Position numbers and translations under genes: made by a program
In this document: in pieces, positions 1-12,300 of the stretch
Layout of the letters: every line of letters begins with the position of its first letter
Numbering within the stretch: the stretch's first letter is position 1
The notes under the pieces: model-generated
The model's input: only the letters and a program-made list of their open reading frames with translations
Told to the model about the DNA's origin: nothing
Databases searched by the model: none
Assembly (NCBI GenBank): GCA_024699855.1
Contig: JAMPIQ010000003.1
Location: 6,696,001 to 6,760,000, forward strand
Reading direction: 5' to 3'
DNA: 64,000 nt
Source of the DNA: Aphelenchoides besseyi
Taxonomy: Eukaryota > Nematoda > Chromadorea > Rhabditida > Aphelenchoididae

Positions 1-152
1 CTCAACAACTTCGCGGATCGACTGTCGTTGACCAAGTGATCGAACCCAAAAACACCACTTTTGGTTGTGTCGAGTGGACAAACGGGTGGTTAGGCGACAC
101 CCAATCCGCTGTTTGTCCGCCTGGATTACTGCAAGCCAAAGGACGCTTTTGA
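1..152 (+). CDS. possible 3' exon of an unknown gene (partial)
   Basis: Frame 3 is open from the window edge to a TGA ending at 152 and reads like protein, with features such as FGCVEWTNGW and AVCPPGL. There is no start because the gene, if real, begins outside the window. I do not recognise it. The two other plus frames are also partly open, so this could equally be non-coding sequence. Confidence 0.25.
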   Translation, partial: QQLRGSTVVDQVIEPKNTTFGCVEWTNGWLGDTQSAVCPPGLLQAKGRF

Positions 153-1341
153 CTTTAAAGATCGATGCTTCTCTGCCTATCCCACGTACTTTGTGCTTCG
201 ACAGCATTCTTTGCTTTCGAGATTGGTCACAAACTCGATTACCCAAAAAATAACATTGGTAGTCTACATCTACACAAAAGCCATTGTGTGAAAGCAAAGC
301 TAACAATTTATAGATTAAACTGGCCGAAATAACTTATATTCGGTATTACAAAATTTACCACAATAACGAAAAAAAGAAAGCTTTTCTAGTTGTTTATGTC
401 AACCAGTTTGCTTCTGCTATCGAATTTGCTTCTTGACGTCTTCGATGTTTTAATTGTTCTAAATTGCAATCTTGAAATTCACGATCTGTTCTAGACATTT
501 TTGAATACAAATGTGTTTAATTGGCTTCCATTTATGACGCTGATCAATGAGCGCACTGTTTCATGCACAACTGTTTGAACACCACCACGATCGTCTACTT
601 CTTCGGAAACGAACCAGGTATTATGGTGAAAGCTGCTTCATCATTAGCTGCAAAGTGGGTTCGATTGAATGGCACGTTGGAGTTTGAAAGAGCAAAACTA
701 AAATCAACAATCGGACAGAACTGCACGCTCACTGTAAATGTTATGAAGGCATTGGCAATTCGAGCATCACTGCTACTGGTTTGCAACAAAAATAGTGGCA
801 TTCATATTGACTGACAAACTTCAAGAGCAATACACGAGCTATGGACATCCATTTTCATTGCACACCGGTCTATTTGAATTACAGAGCATGATGAGTCGGT
901 TTCATAAGCCAAATTGCCTATTTTTTGAAAGAGTTCGGAATTGAGCCAAAAGTCGACTACACTTGAATATTAAAGTCAGATAATCGTTGCGTTGTCGATG
1001 CAAACCCCGATTGAAGGACTCGAAATGAACGTTTACGTTAGTTATGAAACTCAATGCTTGGAACTTTTAAGTGTTTTCAGGAACAACCCGATGACGAAGT
1101 CACGATGTCGAACCACCGGCAAAAATTACTTTATCTTTTGCGTGTCGTTCAACCATCTCGAGGTTTCTACTGGTCATCAATTCCACTAATTTTCTTTCAT
1201 CCACTTGATTCACAGAGATAAACTCTTTGAAACCATCTAGTTGATCAATTAAAGAGAAGTGAGTCAAGATCGCATAAAAAAGCACAATTTGGCAGTATAC
1301 ATCACATCTTGATTTTATTTGTTTCTATCGAAATATTGGAT
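153..1341. other. unassigned stretch, possibly degenerate coding sequence
   Basis: No complete gene model fits here. Short pieces look protein-like: plus frame around 808-945 (containing YGHPFSLHTGLFEL before a stop) and the minus frame 1100-1285 (containing DERKLVELM). They cannot be joined through plausible introns into an open model. They may be the remains of a pseudogene or exons of a gene I failed to connect. Confidence 0.3.
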
Positions 1342-1747
1342 TTAATTTTTCGAGTCCAAGGCCGCTGAACTAGCCGCAATCATTTCACCATCTTCGCTTT
1401 TATTCGCTTTACTTTTGCGGTGATGATGATGTTTCTTCTAAAATCACGTTGACAGACAACTTCGAGAACTTACCCTATTGCTGCTGCTTCTATTCCTGCG
1501 ACTGTGGCGTTTATGTTTCTTGCTCTTCTTTTTGTCCGAACTTTTGCTCAAATCCTCGCCATCGATCTCTTCACGAACGTTGAAACTAACGGAGTCAAAG
1601 ATGTAACCCAAAAGCGGTATTCCCGATTCACCACGGGCTTTGCGCTGAAACCGATCAGTTGTTTCGCTGGTGATTTGTAGGTACCGATTTGTCGACTTCG
1701 TAGGCAACGAAGATAAGAAGCAAAGTAAGCGCAACGTATTCCCACAT
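1342..1747 (-). CDS. small single-pass membrane protein with basic Lys/Arg/His/Ser tail
   Basis: Three exons joined by 40-nt (1645-1684) and about 36-nt (near 1440-1475) introns give a protein of about 110 residues. It starts MWEY and runs straight into a hydrophobic segment (VALTLLLIFVAY, residues 5-16). A short acidic stretch follows, then a strongly basic tail with KKKSKKHKRHSRR and a HHHH patch. The start at 1747 was chosen because the frame upstream is closed and the first exon is exactly 21 codons. The layout of an N-terminal membrane helix followed by a Lys/Ser-rich cytosolic or luminal tail recurs in at least two more genes here (21627-22635 and 29526-31137). No known family is recognised, and function is not inferred. 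Confidence 0.6.
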
Positions 1748-1976
1748 TTCCAGCGAACAGAATCAAACCGACCGGATTTTGACGAGACCAGCAACCAATG
1801 AATTTCTTTTGCTCTTTGAAGTTCACGTCAGATTATGTAAATTTAAGGCTCGTCAACTGCAGTTATCACTATTCAGTCAATCAGTTCAAATGACAGCTAC
1901 TTTTATAGTTGCTTCTAAAACACGTTCCAAGTAACTTAAGTTATATTCACAAAACACAACAACAACAACAATAAGC

Positions 1977-2885
1977 TTAGAATTGAACATTCTCGTAAGC
2001 GTTGTATTGGTCACGCAACGAGTCGAAGTGATAAACCGAAGTCGACGAATCGTAGCAGATCGGAGTGTTCGGCGGAGCTTCTTGATCCTCGAAATCGGTA
2101 GCAGTTACAGTCGATTCACAGATCTTTGCTTCGACAAAATCGTCTAAAGCAACAATTAGGCATTGGATTCAGAGGATAATCACAGTTCTTGGTCGCCTGA
2201 GGAGCGTGATGATACTCCGGTTGACGGTTGTAGAAGTGGACACAGTCGTTGGGCAGACCGAAGTACACACTCGCCTACAAACTGAAGTTTAGACTCCACA
2301 CTCAAACTTACCGCTTGATTGACGACTGGTTGAACGCTCAGCTTCTCTTCGACTTCTGACTTTTCATCTTCAAGCTTCTCCTCGAAATGAACAGTCTTTT
2401 GCTTTCCATTTATCTTCATTTCCAATTCCTTCAAATTTGCCATGATCTCGTCGTATTGGGCTCGTGCACGATTCGCCTTTTCGATCATCTCATCGCGCAT
2501 CTTTTGAATGTCGATGGCCGGAGCAATTGGTCTATCGCCTTCGAAACCCAACGGACGAGCAGTGGAAGTTGCAAAATCGGCAGTCGCATAGAACGAATCA
2601 GCCCAAGTGTTCTAAAATCGCAATGATCAGAAGACTGCAGTTACAAGCTTACGGATTGTTTCGGAACGACCGCTTTCTGGACCAACTGTTTTGGCTCAAC
2701 AACTTGCACGAGTTTCGAGGGCTCCTGAAACACACAATTATAACAGGAACAGAAGCAAAACTTACGACAACTACCGGCTCAACCGGCAACTCGACCGACG
2801 ACTTCTCTTCGGCGGTCATAACTGGCGAGCTGACAACGTGATGAGTGTAGAAGTACGATGGAGTGGTCGAGAAGTACGAACTCAT
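1977..2885 (-). CDS. unknown acidic protein with central coiled coil
   Basis: Four introns of about 40 nt join five exons from MSSYFSTT (2885) to a TAA at 1977. The N-terminal part is Val/Pro/Lys rich (VVEPKQLVQKAVVPK). The middle, near residues 95-150, is a charged probable coiled coil (KMRDEMIEKANRARAQYDEI) followed by a Glu/Lys segment. The C-terminus is Tyr/Asp rich and ends ENVQF. All junctions use GT...AG and keep one frame, which supports a real gene. It lies tail-to-head between the small membrane protein and the tyrosine kinase on the same strand. No domain is recognised. It may be a structural or scaffolding protein, but that is a guess. Confidence 0.6.
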
Positions 2886-3163
2886 TGCAGCGGATCAAGA
2901 ACAGAAAACACCAGGACTCACAGAACAGAAACACACAAATGACGGAAATGTGTTTGACTGTGATTTGCTCTGCGAATATGCAAATTCTAGGAATGGAATT
3001 AACATTTCGTTCGTCGTGTCTGTACATTTGCTGATTCTTCTTGACTGTTATAAAAAATTCATCGTGAACATGTGATGCTTCTCTTGATGGCAACTTTTGC
3101 GTTCAATAGACACACATTTGATTTTTATTTGCAAAAGCAAAGAGACAGTGTATCAGTGGCAAA

Positions 3164-4774
3164 TTAATTTTGGGCAGTTTTCTTCGAGCGCGGCTTGTCT
3201 TTTTTCTTCTTCGAACGATTTGTGTTGGTTGACGACATTGAAATAGGAACGTGAACTGGACTGGACATGACAGCTGGAGCTTGAGGCATCATTGGAGTTG
3301 GTTGAGAAGAAACTTGCTGTTGACCAGCTTGTGGACGTGGAAGTCCAGTCAAACGCTCCAAATTCTGCGTGATGTCCGCCATCGACCAGCGATCGTTCGG
3401 GTTGTCGTTCCAACATTTAGTGTGCGCCATAACCGCGATGTCGACCGGAGTTCCATCGCCGAATGACAGACGATATCCTTCCTTGACCTGAAAGGAAACC
3501 CCAAATTTGGAACTGATGATCTCTTACCTTGACAACGACTTCAGCGACGGTCATTCCAACGTAGGGTTCAACACCGTTTGCGAATATCTCCCAACATCTG
3601 AAATATTAACAAAGTTCAATAATTTCGACTGAACTTACAAAATGCCATAACTGAAGACGTCCGTTTTCTGCGTGTAGATCGCCGTTCGCAACGTCTCCGG
3701 AGCAAGCCTGAAAGATGATTTGTTGCTGTTGTATTTCTTCATTTACCAACGAATTGGAACACGACGACGAGGATCCATTTGATAGCTCGTACCTTCGCGA
3801 GTCAATCCAAAGTCACTGATCTTGACTTTGTCGCCGTACTGAAAACACGATTTTCATTCCTTTCACTTGAACTCACCAAGCAATTGCGAGCAGCAATATC
3901 GCGGTGCAAACAATTTTTCATGTGCAAGTACTCCAAACCCCACGCGGCACCGATGCACATTTCAACTTTCTTTTGAGGTGATTGTTCTTCCTTTTGCAAG
4001 TACGTATCCAACGCGCCACCATCGACCAACTCCATGACCAGCAGCAACGGCTCTTGTCCCGCTCCAACACCGTAAAATTTAACGACGTTCGGATGGTCGA
4101 AGTTGCGCATAAGACGAGCCTGAAAACGATCAGTAGCATCGGGTTTCAGTACTCAGTAATCAACCTCACGCATGATTTCCTTGATCTGGTCTTTGGTCAA
4201 GACCTCCAATTTTGCCATTTTAATGGCCACGTCGACTTTCGTTCCGTTTGCGAGTCGCAATTTGCCTTTGTGCACTTCTCCGAAAGCTCCTTCTCCCAAC
4301 TTCTTTGTGGCTTCAACATTTTCGTGCTGTAGCTCCCAGGATTTGCGGAGTACCGGAATGCGTAAAAGAACCTCGGCCGTTTTGCTGATTGATTCACGTT
4401 TGCCCATGTGGTGCGCGATCATCTCGGGGATAGTGTCGAACGCGTAGCGCTCAATCATAAACTTTCCTTGGGCAGTACGTTGAATCACAAAGTGCTTGAT
4501 CTAAAAATGACGTCGATCTTCAACCTTCTGTGGTGTTTTAAACTCACGCCTAGATCCTCTTTTTCCGGGTACACCATGACCGACAGAACGTAAGCTCGTG
4601 GCTGACCAGCGATCGGTTCGGTGGTTCGCACGAGAAACTCGCCGTTTTGGCGAAGCATCGCTTTGATGTCTTCGCGTGGCAAAAGACCTGAAAATCAGCT
4701 CATGGATCAGATTGTCCAATTCGAATCGACTTCCCGTGGTAGTATTGTTCTTCAGCCAGATGTTTATCGACCAT
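3164..4774 (-). CDS. non-receptor tyrosine kinase, SH2 then kinase domain (Fes/Fer-like nematode type)
   Basis: The protein has about 420 residues in roughly eight exons. An SH2 domain starts almost at the N-terminus (EEQYYHG, then LLPREDI and GEFLVRTTEP with the FLVR arginine). The kinase domain follows with the glycine loop LGEGAFGEV, VAIK lysine, HRDIAARN catalytic loop, DFG, and APE in LAPETLRT, so it should be active. It adds phosphate to protein tyrosines after SH2 docking. The C-terminus is a Gln/Pro then Lys-rich tail. This short SH2-kinase layout without an F-BAR domain is typical of the large nematode Fes/Fer group, several members of which act in sperm. The first exon boundary needs a GG rather than GT donor at 4733-4734 (see findings). 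Confidence 0.88.
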
Positions 4775-5444
4775 TCCGATTTCGTTTTAAGAGCAGAAAG
4801 AGTACCAACCACTTGCTTGCCTTGAAGACACGCTAACTGCGGAGTTCAAACAAAATTCGAGTAACAATCATTTCTGAATCAATAATTTTTATGCACAAAC
4901 TTTCATCCAGATCTTTCTTTGCATGAATTATTCCAAAACAACAGACTAGTTTCTATACCGAACTACGGTAATAATGAATACAAGAGGTTACCTACATCTT
5001 ACAACCTCTAAGCCTTGTATTACGACCAAGTTACTTTTGACAAGCGTGTTTTCTTTGTTACATTCAAGTCCTTATTCCTATGCGATCTGTTTAAATCATT
5101 CATTTGATGTATTTAGAAGCCATCGATAACTATTGTATTCGTCTACAAAACAAAACATCATTACTTTTCTAGGCAACGAATTTGAAAGTAACACTTTGCA
5201 AGCCATTTTTTTTCTTGGTTTCAAACTTTGTAGTTCTTGTCATAAGCTTAGCTTTATAACACGCCAAAAGTTCAACTTTTTTATGTTCAAATTGATACGT
5301 GTTTTGCTCGGAATTATAATTAAAATGTTTATTTAGAGTACAATTGACTAGATATGGCAGTTTGGAGCGGCAGAAATAAGAAGAAAGCAAAATTGAGGCG
5401 ATTTAAGTTAAGCACCGGAGGTTGAATTGAGTGAAGTTGTTGAG
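4775..5444. other. intergenic, nothing recognised
   Basis: AT-rich spacer between the start of the tyrosine kinase gene and the stop of the adhesion GPCR gene (both minus). It should hold the 5' region of the kinase and the 3' UTR of the receptor. The open frames are short, and I see no domain or RNA gene. Confidence 0.5.
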
Positions 5445-8400
5445 TTAGACAATGCTCACCAACGGTTGTCCGCCACGTTTCGTTGACGACGAAGGTTCAT
5501 CAATAAAGCTTGGCTCTCGACTTCCAGCAATATTGGGTTCAAAACTAACTCCCTGCCGTCCTTTCTGATAACGTCCCAACTCTTGACGCATCACAGCCGA
5601 AGTTCTATAACCAGCAGGTCCCAGCTCGGTAACAATTCCATGGATCGGTGTACGTTGAGATGAATAAACGAGTGTATTGTCCGGAGAAGAAGGTACAGAC
5701 GAGGCCGATTCATCACTTCCCGACCCTACGCCATTTTGTTCTCCAACATGATGATCAATCAGTCGATCGTCTTTACCTAGCTGATCATGCGAATGTGCAG
5801 AAATATTTCGATAGGCCACGCCAGTCGATGACGTTGCTGCACTTGCAACTTCGTCGTTATTGTTCGATTGAGAAAGTGCCGTAGCGACGTGACGAAAGCG
5901 GGTATGAACGCGACAAAGATATCCGACATAAACGAACAGTAGCAGCGTTGTCAACAGTTGTAGTGCAGCAAAAGACAAATTCCTAAATTTGCTTTATTAT
6001 TATGTCATTCATATTGAGATACTCACTTGAAAAAGCCACTACGTTCAAAAAATAGAAAAGATTCACCATAATAAGCAAAAAGTAGGAAAATCGATGAACC
6101 GCTCGATTGATTCAAATCGCTGAGTAGTCCGTTTTTGATTTCTCCCAAACGTGCTCGTCGCATCAATTTGCGACCGTAATGTAAAGCGTAGCCACCGTAT
6201 CCGAGCGCGATTCCCAAATACAAAACAAACGGCAAGAGGAAGCAGAATATGAAGGTCAAATTGATGGGCATCAATTGTGGTGCTTTTCCGACGATTCCAC
6301 TGAAAATCTGACCGTTGTAGAACCACGTGAAGAAACACGAAGCGCCGGGAATCACTGAAATAGAATGTAGTTGACAATGTTAAACGATTTTTCTTACAAA
6401 TTGCAAAAAAGATTACGAGAATCAATCGGGTACAAATATGACTGCTCTCGCGGTAATCCAATTCCAATTCGACAACACGTGAGTAGAGTGACGAGTTTAG
6501 CAAACCCATCAGTGCAGCCGAAGCTAGAAGTGAGTACTGGAGCATAAGATAAAGATAAGGATCCAGATGACGAATAGAAAAGAAATTTGGCAACGTCAAA
6601 ATAAACAAATGAGCTCCATGAACTGCTGCAATTGACAGAAGAAAAAGTGGCAATGCGGGATCTATTTTTCTGAACATTATTGTTAATCGATGAAAGTAGT
6701 GGTGAACTTACCTTTGAAATAGCACAACGAATAAAAGAAACAGACTGACGATGAAAATCAAAAATGACGAGATGATTGGAAGCAGATTGACGAGCATGAC
6801 TGTAAGATCAGAATTCGCTTCAAAAAGATGTTCCTAAAAAGCAGAAATACGACTGTTGTTGATGTCTATCTTACAGGCAGCAATGTAAATAACGACAAGT
6901 GTGTTGTTTCGCAAAGAATCATTCCGTTTTCGAAATTCCGCGACAAAACCGTGATTCCAGCAACCGACCAACCGTTTTCCTTGTGATCGTAGAAAGCACA
7001 AGTGTAGTTCAATGGACGTCCGTAATAGCCGTGAGTATTTGGTGGTCGAAGTGCAATGAGTGCGCGAGTTCCAGACGGTAGAATCAACGGATCATTTGAA
7101 TCCTGAGATTCAATCAATAATGCTGGAACATCAGTTGTTGTAGTCGCTTCGGGTACGTCATAGATGGTGTTGTTTTTAACGCACACAAAATTCACAATTG
7201 CTGTACGTACTGCTTTGGGCAAATGAACATAACACCGATTACTCATTGGTGTTGGAAAAGAATCGGCTCCCGATACCTAGATTCCATAAACGATCAATTC
7301 CTTTTGTTTTACTTACCCATTGTTGGCTGCGCATTTGAAGGCCGCCGCTAACACTTTCCAATGTGTAAGGAGTTGGAAGGCGATGAACAAATTCGCTAAC
7401 AAAACTGACGAGTTGTTGTCGCGAATGAGTTACATTTCCAGGCAAACTTCGAAGATCACGACTTAACATTACGTCCAATACTTGAGCCGTGTGTTCGGCG
7501 ATTTTCTCGTCGAACTGGACGGTTGTAATATTCAAATCAAAAGACGGAAATTTGAGAATTGAACTCAGGAAACGTTGAACGGCGGCAAATCCCGACGCCG
7601 TTGTATCCGGTCGTTGTACGTAGTTGGCTAACACGCCCAAATGAACAAGAATAGCACTCTAAATTTTAAATGAATTGGCAAATCAAGTCTATCTACCTGT
7701 TTTTTGCAGACATCATTTGTTGAAACGTCTTCCCATTTTGCTACTCGTCCTTCTCGATCCCAAATACAACGTCGTTCAAGTTTTGCATTATCAGCATTGT
7801 ACGGACATGGTACCGTACCCGATTGGTTTACATAAGTTGGTTGCCAATTGACTGCGCCGTAGATTTCCACAGATCTTTCACCATCGCAACGTTCCACACT
7901 GTCGCATTGTGCGCCGCTAAAGCCCTCAAAGCAAAGACAATGAAGTCCGTTGACATCTCGGTATTGTTCCAATTTGTGCGTTCGACCGAAATAACACATC
8001 GGCTTTCCACCGTCAGCACATCGACCACGACAAGTCAAATCTTAAATGACATTAGACCTTTAACTTCATTACAAACCAACCGTTGTTTAGCAAAACAAAC
8101 TGATTGCTTTCCGACGGTGTTGAACCTTCCAAATCGATTGCGATGGCACGTACGCTGTAATCGGGTCCGGATTGAAATTTGGTTTTACTCATCGCAACGG
8201 TCTCTTCTCCATCGACTTCGAGCATATGCAGAATCTCACCGTTACGTGCAATTTCCACTCGAATCTTCTCAGGAACACCATAAGATGGAGTATCCCATTC
8301 GAAGATCTGATAATCTTCGTTTGCGACGTTAACTCTCAAGTTCTTTGGTGCTAAACGCGTATAAATTAATGCAAAAAACTAAGTGACTTACGAGAAACAG

Positions 8401-9302
8401 AAACGGGAATTACACTGATCTTTGCGATGGAGAATAGTTGCGGTGAGCCGAAATCATAAGCGACAACTTTAAAGTCTACCGGTTTGTAGAGCGGAAGATC
8501 AGTCATTGAATTGCGAACGTTCAACGATCCATTCTTGAATATCGCCCAATGTGAGTGAGTAGTTGAACCAGTGGTAAATGGAACAAGGTTCAATTGAAAC
8601 TGTGAATTGTAAATAATTGGATCGCCTGAAGTGAACACAATGCTCAAATTTTGTAATCGAATACCTACTATCGAGCACCTTTACAGCGCCAACTTCTAAT
8701 CCATGTCCCAGCGTTACGGGCGCATAGAATTTGTAATGATCTTCGGAGAATCGTGGTGGATGTCGATTTCGACGTGTTACGTGTAACGAAAAGGTTATTG
8801 AGCGCATCTGACAAAATTCAATAGGCATAAACAGAAGGTTAAACTAACCATATTTGACGCGCACATTAAATGTAAAGTTGCGTATTGCATGGATGCTGCT
8901 GAACTGGGAACTTCTTCTGTTGTCAGAAAAACCAAAAGTGGTGAATCGAATTCAACTAAAAACAATAGGAATAAACGATAATCTTTGTATTCACATACTC
9001 CAATGAACTTCGCTATCGAGTTGAGCAAAACAGTTTTTAAGTTCACGTAACACCCGATCGAAGGCTTCATTGAGTGTTGCTTTTGTTCCAGGTGGTGCAT
9101 TCTCGTAGATTCTGATTTCGTAGATCTCTGAAACATACCCATTGTAATTACATTCGTTTAAGAGCTTACCGTTTGCATTTTCCTGCTGCTTGAAGGCGTG
9201 AAGTCGTCCGAGAAGAAGAAGCGCAACGGTCAACATTCGCAGGATATTCACGGGCGAACTGATTCGCCTCCAACCCATCGATTTGGATTCTGGAGGTTTC
9301 AT
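5445..9302 (-). CDS. adhesion G-protein-coupled receptor: cadherin-FN3-EGF-HormR-GAIN/GPS-7TM
   Basis: About 1,100 residues in roughly a dozen exons. Order: signal peptide (MLTVALLLLGRLHA); cadherin-like repeats (RIYENAPPGT; RRNRHPPRF with a following KVLDS); a fibronectin-III-like domain (from PKNLRVNV to SNQFVLL); one EGF-like module (CLCFEGFSGAQC); a hormone-receptor motif (RRCIWDREGRVAKWEDV); a GAIN region ending in a GPS (CAFYDHKENGW ... CETTHLSLF, predicted cleavage before Ser); seven membrane helices; and a Ser-rich tail ending PLVSIV. Such receptors cleave themselves at the GPS and signal on contact with cells or matrix. Parts recall Flamingo/CELSR and latrophilin, but the protein is far shorter than CELSR and I see no laminin-G domain. 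A 7.8-kb gene-free region lies upstream. Confidence 0.85.
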
Positions 9303-12300
9303 GCTGAGTTAAATCGAAAAAGGCGAAGGACAAACGCAACAAATTACGCAGTCGAAGGCGGGAGTTTACCGCACGAGCAGAAGATGTGTGTGGTCAATAC
9401 TTTTGTTTTACGGCTGAGGTTTTTGACGGGAGTTGTTGTTTTACGCCGCGGGCGGACGTAAAAATTTGCACGCTCCAACGGCAAATTGGCGGTCCTCGAT
9501 TTCCGTTGTGTTAGAAGTCGATGAAAGACGATTCAATCCACCAGTTCGAAGACAACAAGGTAGTAACGATGGTCACTTTTGCTTTTTAGCTCTTCGGCTA
9601 CTTAAAAACAAAAACGTAAATGGACGTCCGATTCGACCGAATGCGCAAATCGCGAGTAGTTACGTAGATGGACGGCCACGAGCAGTTTGCAACTGCTTCC
9701 TGTTGTTGTGGAGTTTCGGCTTCGAGCTGCAAATTTTCCAGTTCAACTGATTGGTGAGAAGGAAACCGCTTCCGGTAGGCGGAAAATTGGCTCGATCGGT
9801 TTGCAAAAACGAATGGTCAAGCGAAAGAGTCAAATTGGTTGAAGCGGATGTTAACCGTTTGACAATTTCGGCCATCAAACGCATGGAATCGCCGTTCGAA
9901 ATTCGCGGTAAGCAAACGCCAACACAAACAAACAATCAAACAGAAAGGCAGGTGCACAGAAAACGAACATCAACTTTTGATTTGACGTCAAAACGATCAG
10001 AATCGGGGATCCCGATCAAACATACAAATGGCAGCAAACGATCCAAAAGTCTGTCCGATTTTACAAGTCTCTCGCTCCAAACATAAAAACGGATGACCCA
10101 CTACTCGTAAACAAACCGACAGATCAAAACTCTCGACACTAAAAAAACACGACGGCATCGTATGTAAGACAAATTAGCGCGACAAATCTCATCGTATTTC
10201 CAGTGATGTGCAAACGACGTGATCCACTCGTCAACGGCCTCCGTAACTTCTTACGCAACAACAAAACGAAGCGCTTTCGAATCCCGAATGACCTTTTGGC
10301 GGTTAAGCAGGTGAAAATACCGGCTAATCCCATCAAACAAAACCGCCGAGTTCTAAACGAACAATACGCGACTACGGTGAAATCAACTTGGATTCGAGAA
10401 GGCGGTTAGAGACGCAAATAAGAAGTCGTAGATTTTGAATGAAACGCGATTGGAAAGTTAAGTGAAATGTAAAAGCCATATTCGAAAGAGTAGCGAAGTT
10501 ACAACCAGTTGAACGAGTTGGAGAGCACTGAAACACGAGATAATAGCTGTAAATCCTGCTTTAGCATCACTGACGATTGTATCGCGCAAATCGGGACAAC
10601 AAACGGCTCAATCGATCAAACGGCCGATGGCGGCAGACGGTCTTCTTGCTTTGAGGAAAATGCCGAAACTTGAGAGGACGAGATCAAACTGATTTGTCGC
10701 GCACTGATCCGATTTGACTGACCACTCGTCCAAATCGCCGAACAGTGAGAACCAAGGACACAGAAAACAAGGCCAAGATGCACGGCCATAAAATGGCGCG
10801 TAAAAACAAATGAAATGCAAATCATCACGATGTGAATTGTTCTTGAGGACAGCGGGAAAAGCCAAATCTAACACTTGAGAAATCATTCTCGCAAAACCGC
10901 CGATTTCACCAAATACGATACCGATAATCGTTCGTTTAGAAGTCCTGGGCTCTCGCCCCGCTATTCACTGGACCGCAACTTACGACCTCAAAATTCACAA
11001 ACTGCTAATTTCTATTTTAATCGACGGTTTACAGATCGACGAGCTTTTGATTCGATTCAAAATGACACTTCAAATCGGCTCGCTCCTGTGTTTCCAATTC
11101 TGTTGAACTCATGATTGAGTGCGCGATAAAACAGTGCCGTTGCTCGTCCTTTAAATCCCGCTTTGACAGTCAACGGCGAAGCGAAAATCGGTAAAACAAC
11201 GACAGAGAGAACTCACGCATTAACTCGGATATCGTTTTCAATTGCGCCAACTTTCGCGTCGTTTGACTGTCGACCAGTCCGCTTTTTTGTTGGATGATCT
11301 CGTAGCTCAAAGACAACAAACGAACTCGATTTTTGACCCAAAGTGGATAGTCGGTTTAACGGAATTTCAACATTGTCGTCAGAGTTAAAATGCAAGTACA
11401 GAGGAGTCATAAAGAAACTGCACGTATGTTCGCTTTACCGTCCGCGGCATACAACAAACCTATCGGCATCTTTACAATTGGTGTGCGAGTTTCGAACGCC
11501 TGTAAAAGGAAACAACAAGTGAAAGGATTAATAAGAGATCGGATACGACAACTCGATAGCTCCTGAAGATCAAAAAGTGAAGTTCATGCAAACGAAGATG
11601 CAAGTCGGAACTTATGAGCGTCCAGATGTAATGTCCAGATTTTTTAAATTTTGGCCAATTTAATGAATGTATTGAACATGTGCGGCCAAATGTGAAGAAG
11701 CAGCGGGATGTTGCGGTCAGAAGCAAAAGAAAAGCAATTAATTTTGAATGAGAGCGAAACGGTAAACGAATTCGGACGAGGACAACGGCCGGTCGCGCGA
11801 TCAGAATGCCGACGATTCTGAATGCTAATTAGAAAGTGCGACAGAGGTAATTTGGGGCTGATTCCACGAATACCGACCGGTTAAAATGCGCAAGATTCAC
11901 GCGCACAAAAACAATACGTTTAATGAAACGGTTGCTAGAAAACTGCTCGCGAGTCTACGGACACAAAAACTGCAGTTTCTGTGAACGTTGAATTCGCAGC
12001 ATCAACGACCTTCAACGACTGAAATCGAGAAAGCAGGTGGCCAACTAATTTGACTTTCAATCTTTTTGCTTTCCGGTCATTCAGCAGCGCAGTTTTTTTT
12101 GATTTCAAACACACGATCCAAATTGCCGAAGACATCGCTCCGCAATTTTCGTCGGTTCGTTCGCTTGAGCGGATTGAGCGGTATCTTCTTTGAGGGACGT
12201 GATCTTCGGTAATTACTCGGACGATTTGAAATGTACAGTACGGACGTGGAGAAGGCTTAGTAACAGTAGAAAACAGAAACCGTCCGTTAATCACCAAACT

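Noticed and set aside
2387..2942. Plus-strand ORFs over the gene at 1977-2885
   Set aside because: They are antisense shadows of exons that chain well on the minus strand.
4172..4447. Plus-strand 91-residue ORF over the kinase domain
   Set aside because: Lies antisense to the conserved kinase sequence, which is clearly coding on the minus strand.
9433..10086. Plus-strand ORFs such as the 111-residue frame at 9751
   Set aside because: No domain or signal, no exon neighbours, and other frames are equally open. Read as chance ORFs in the gene-free block.
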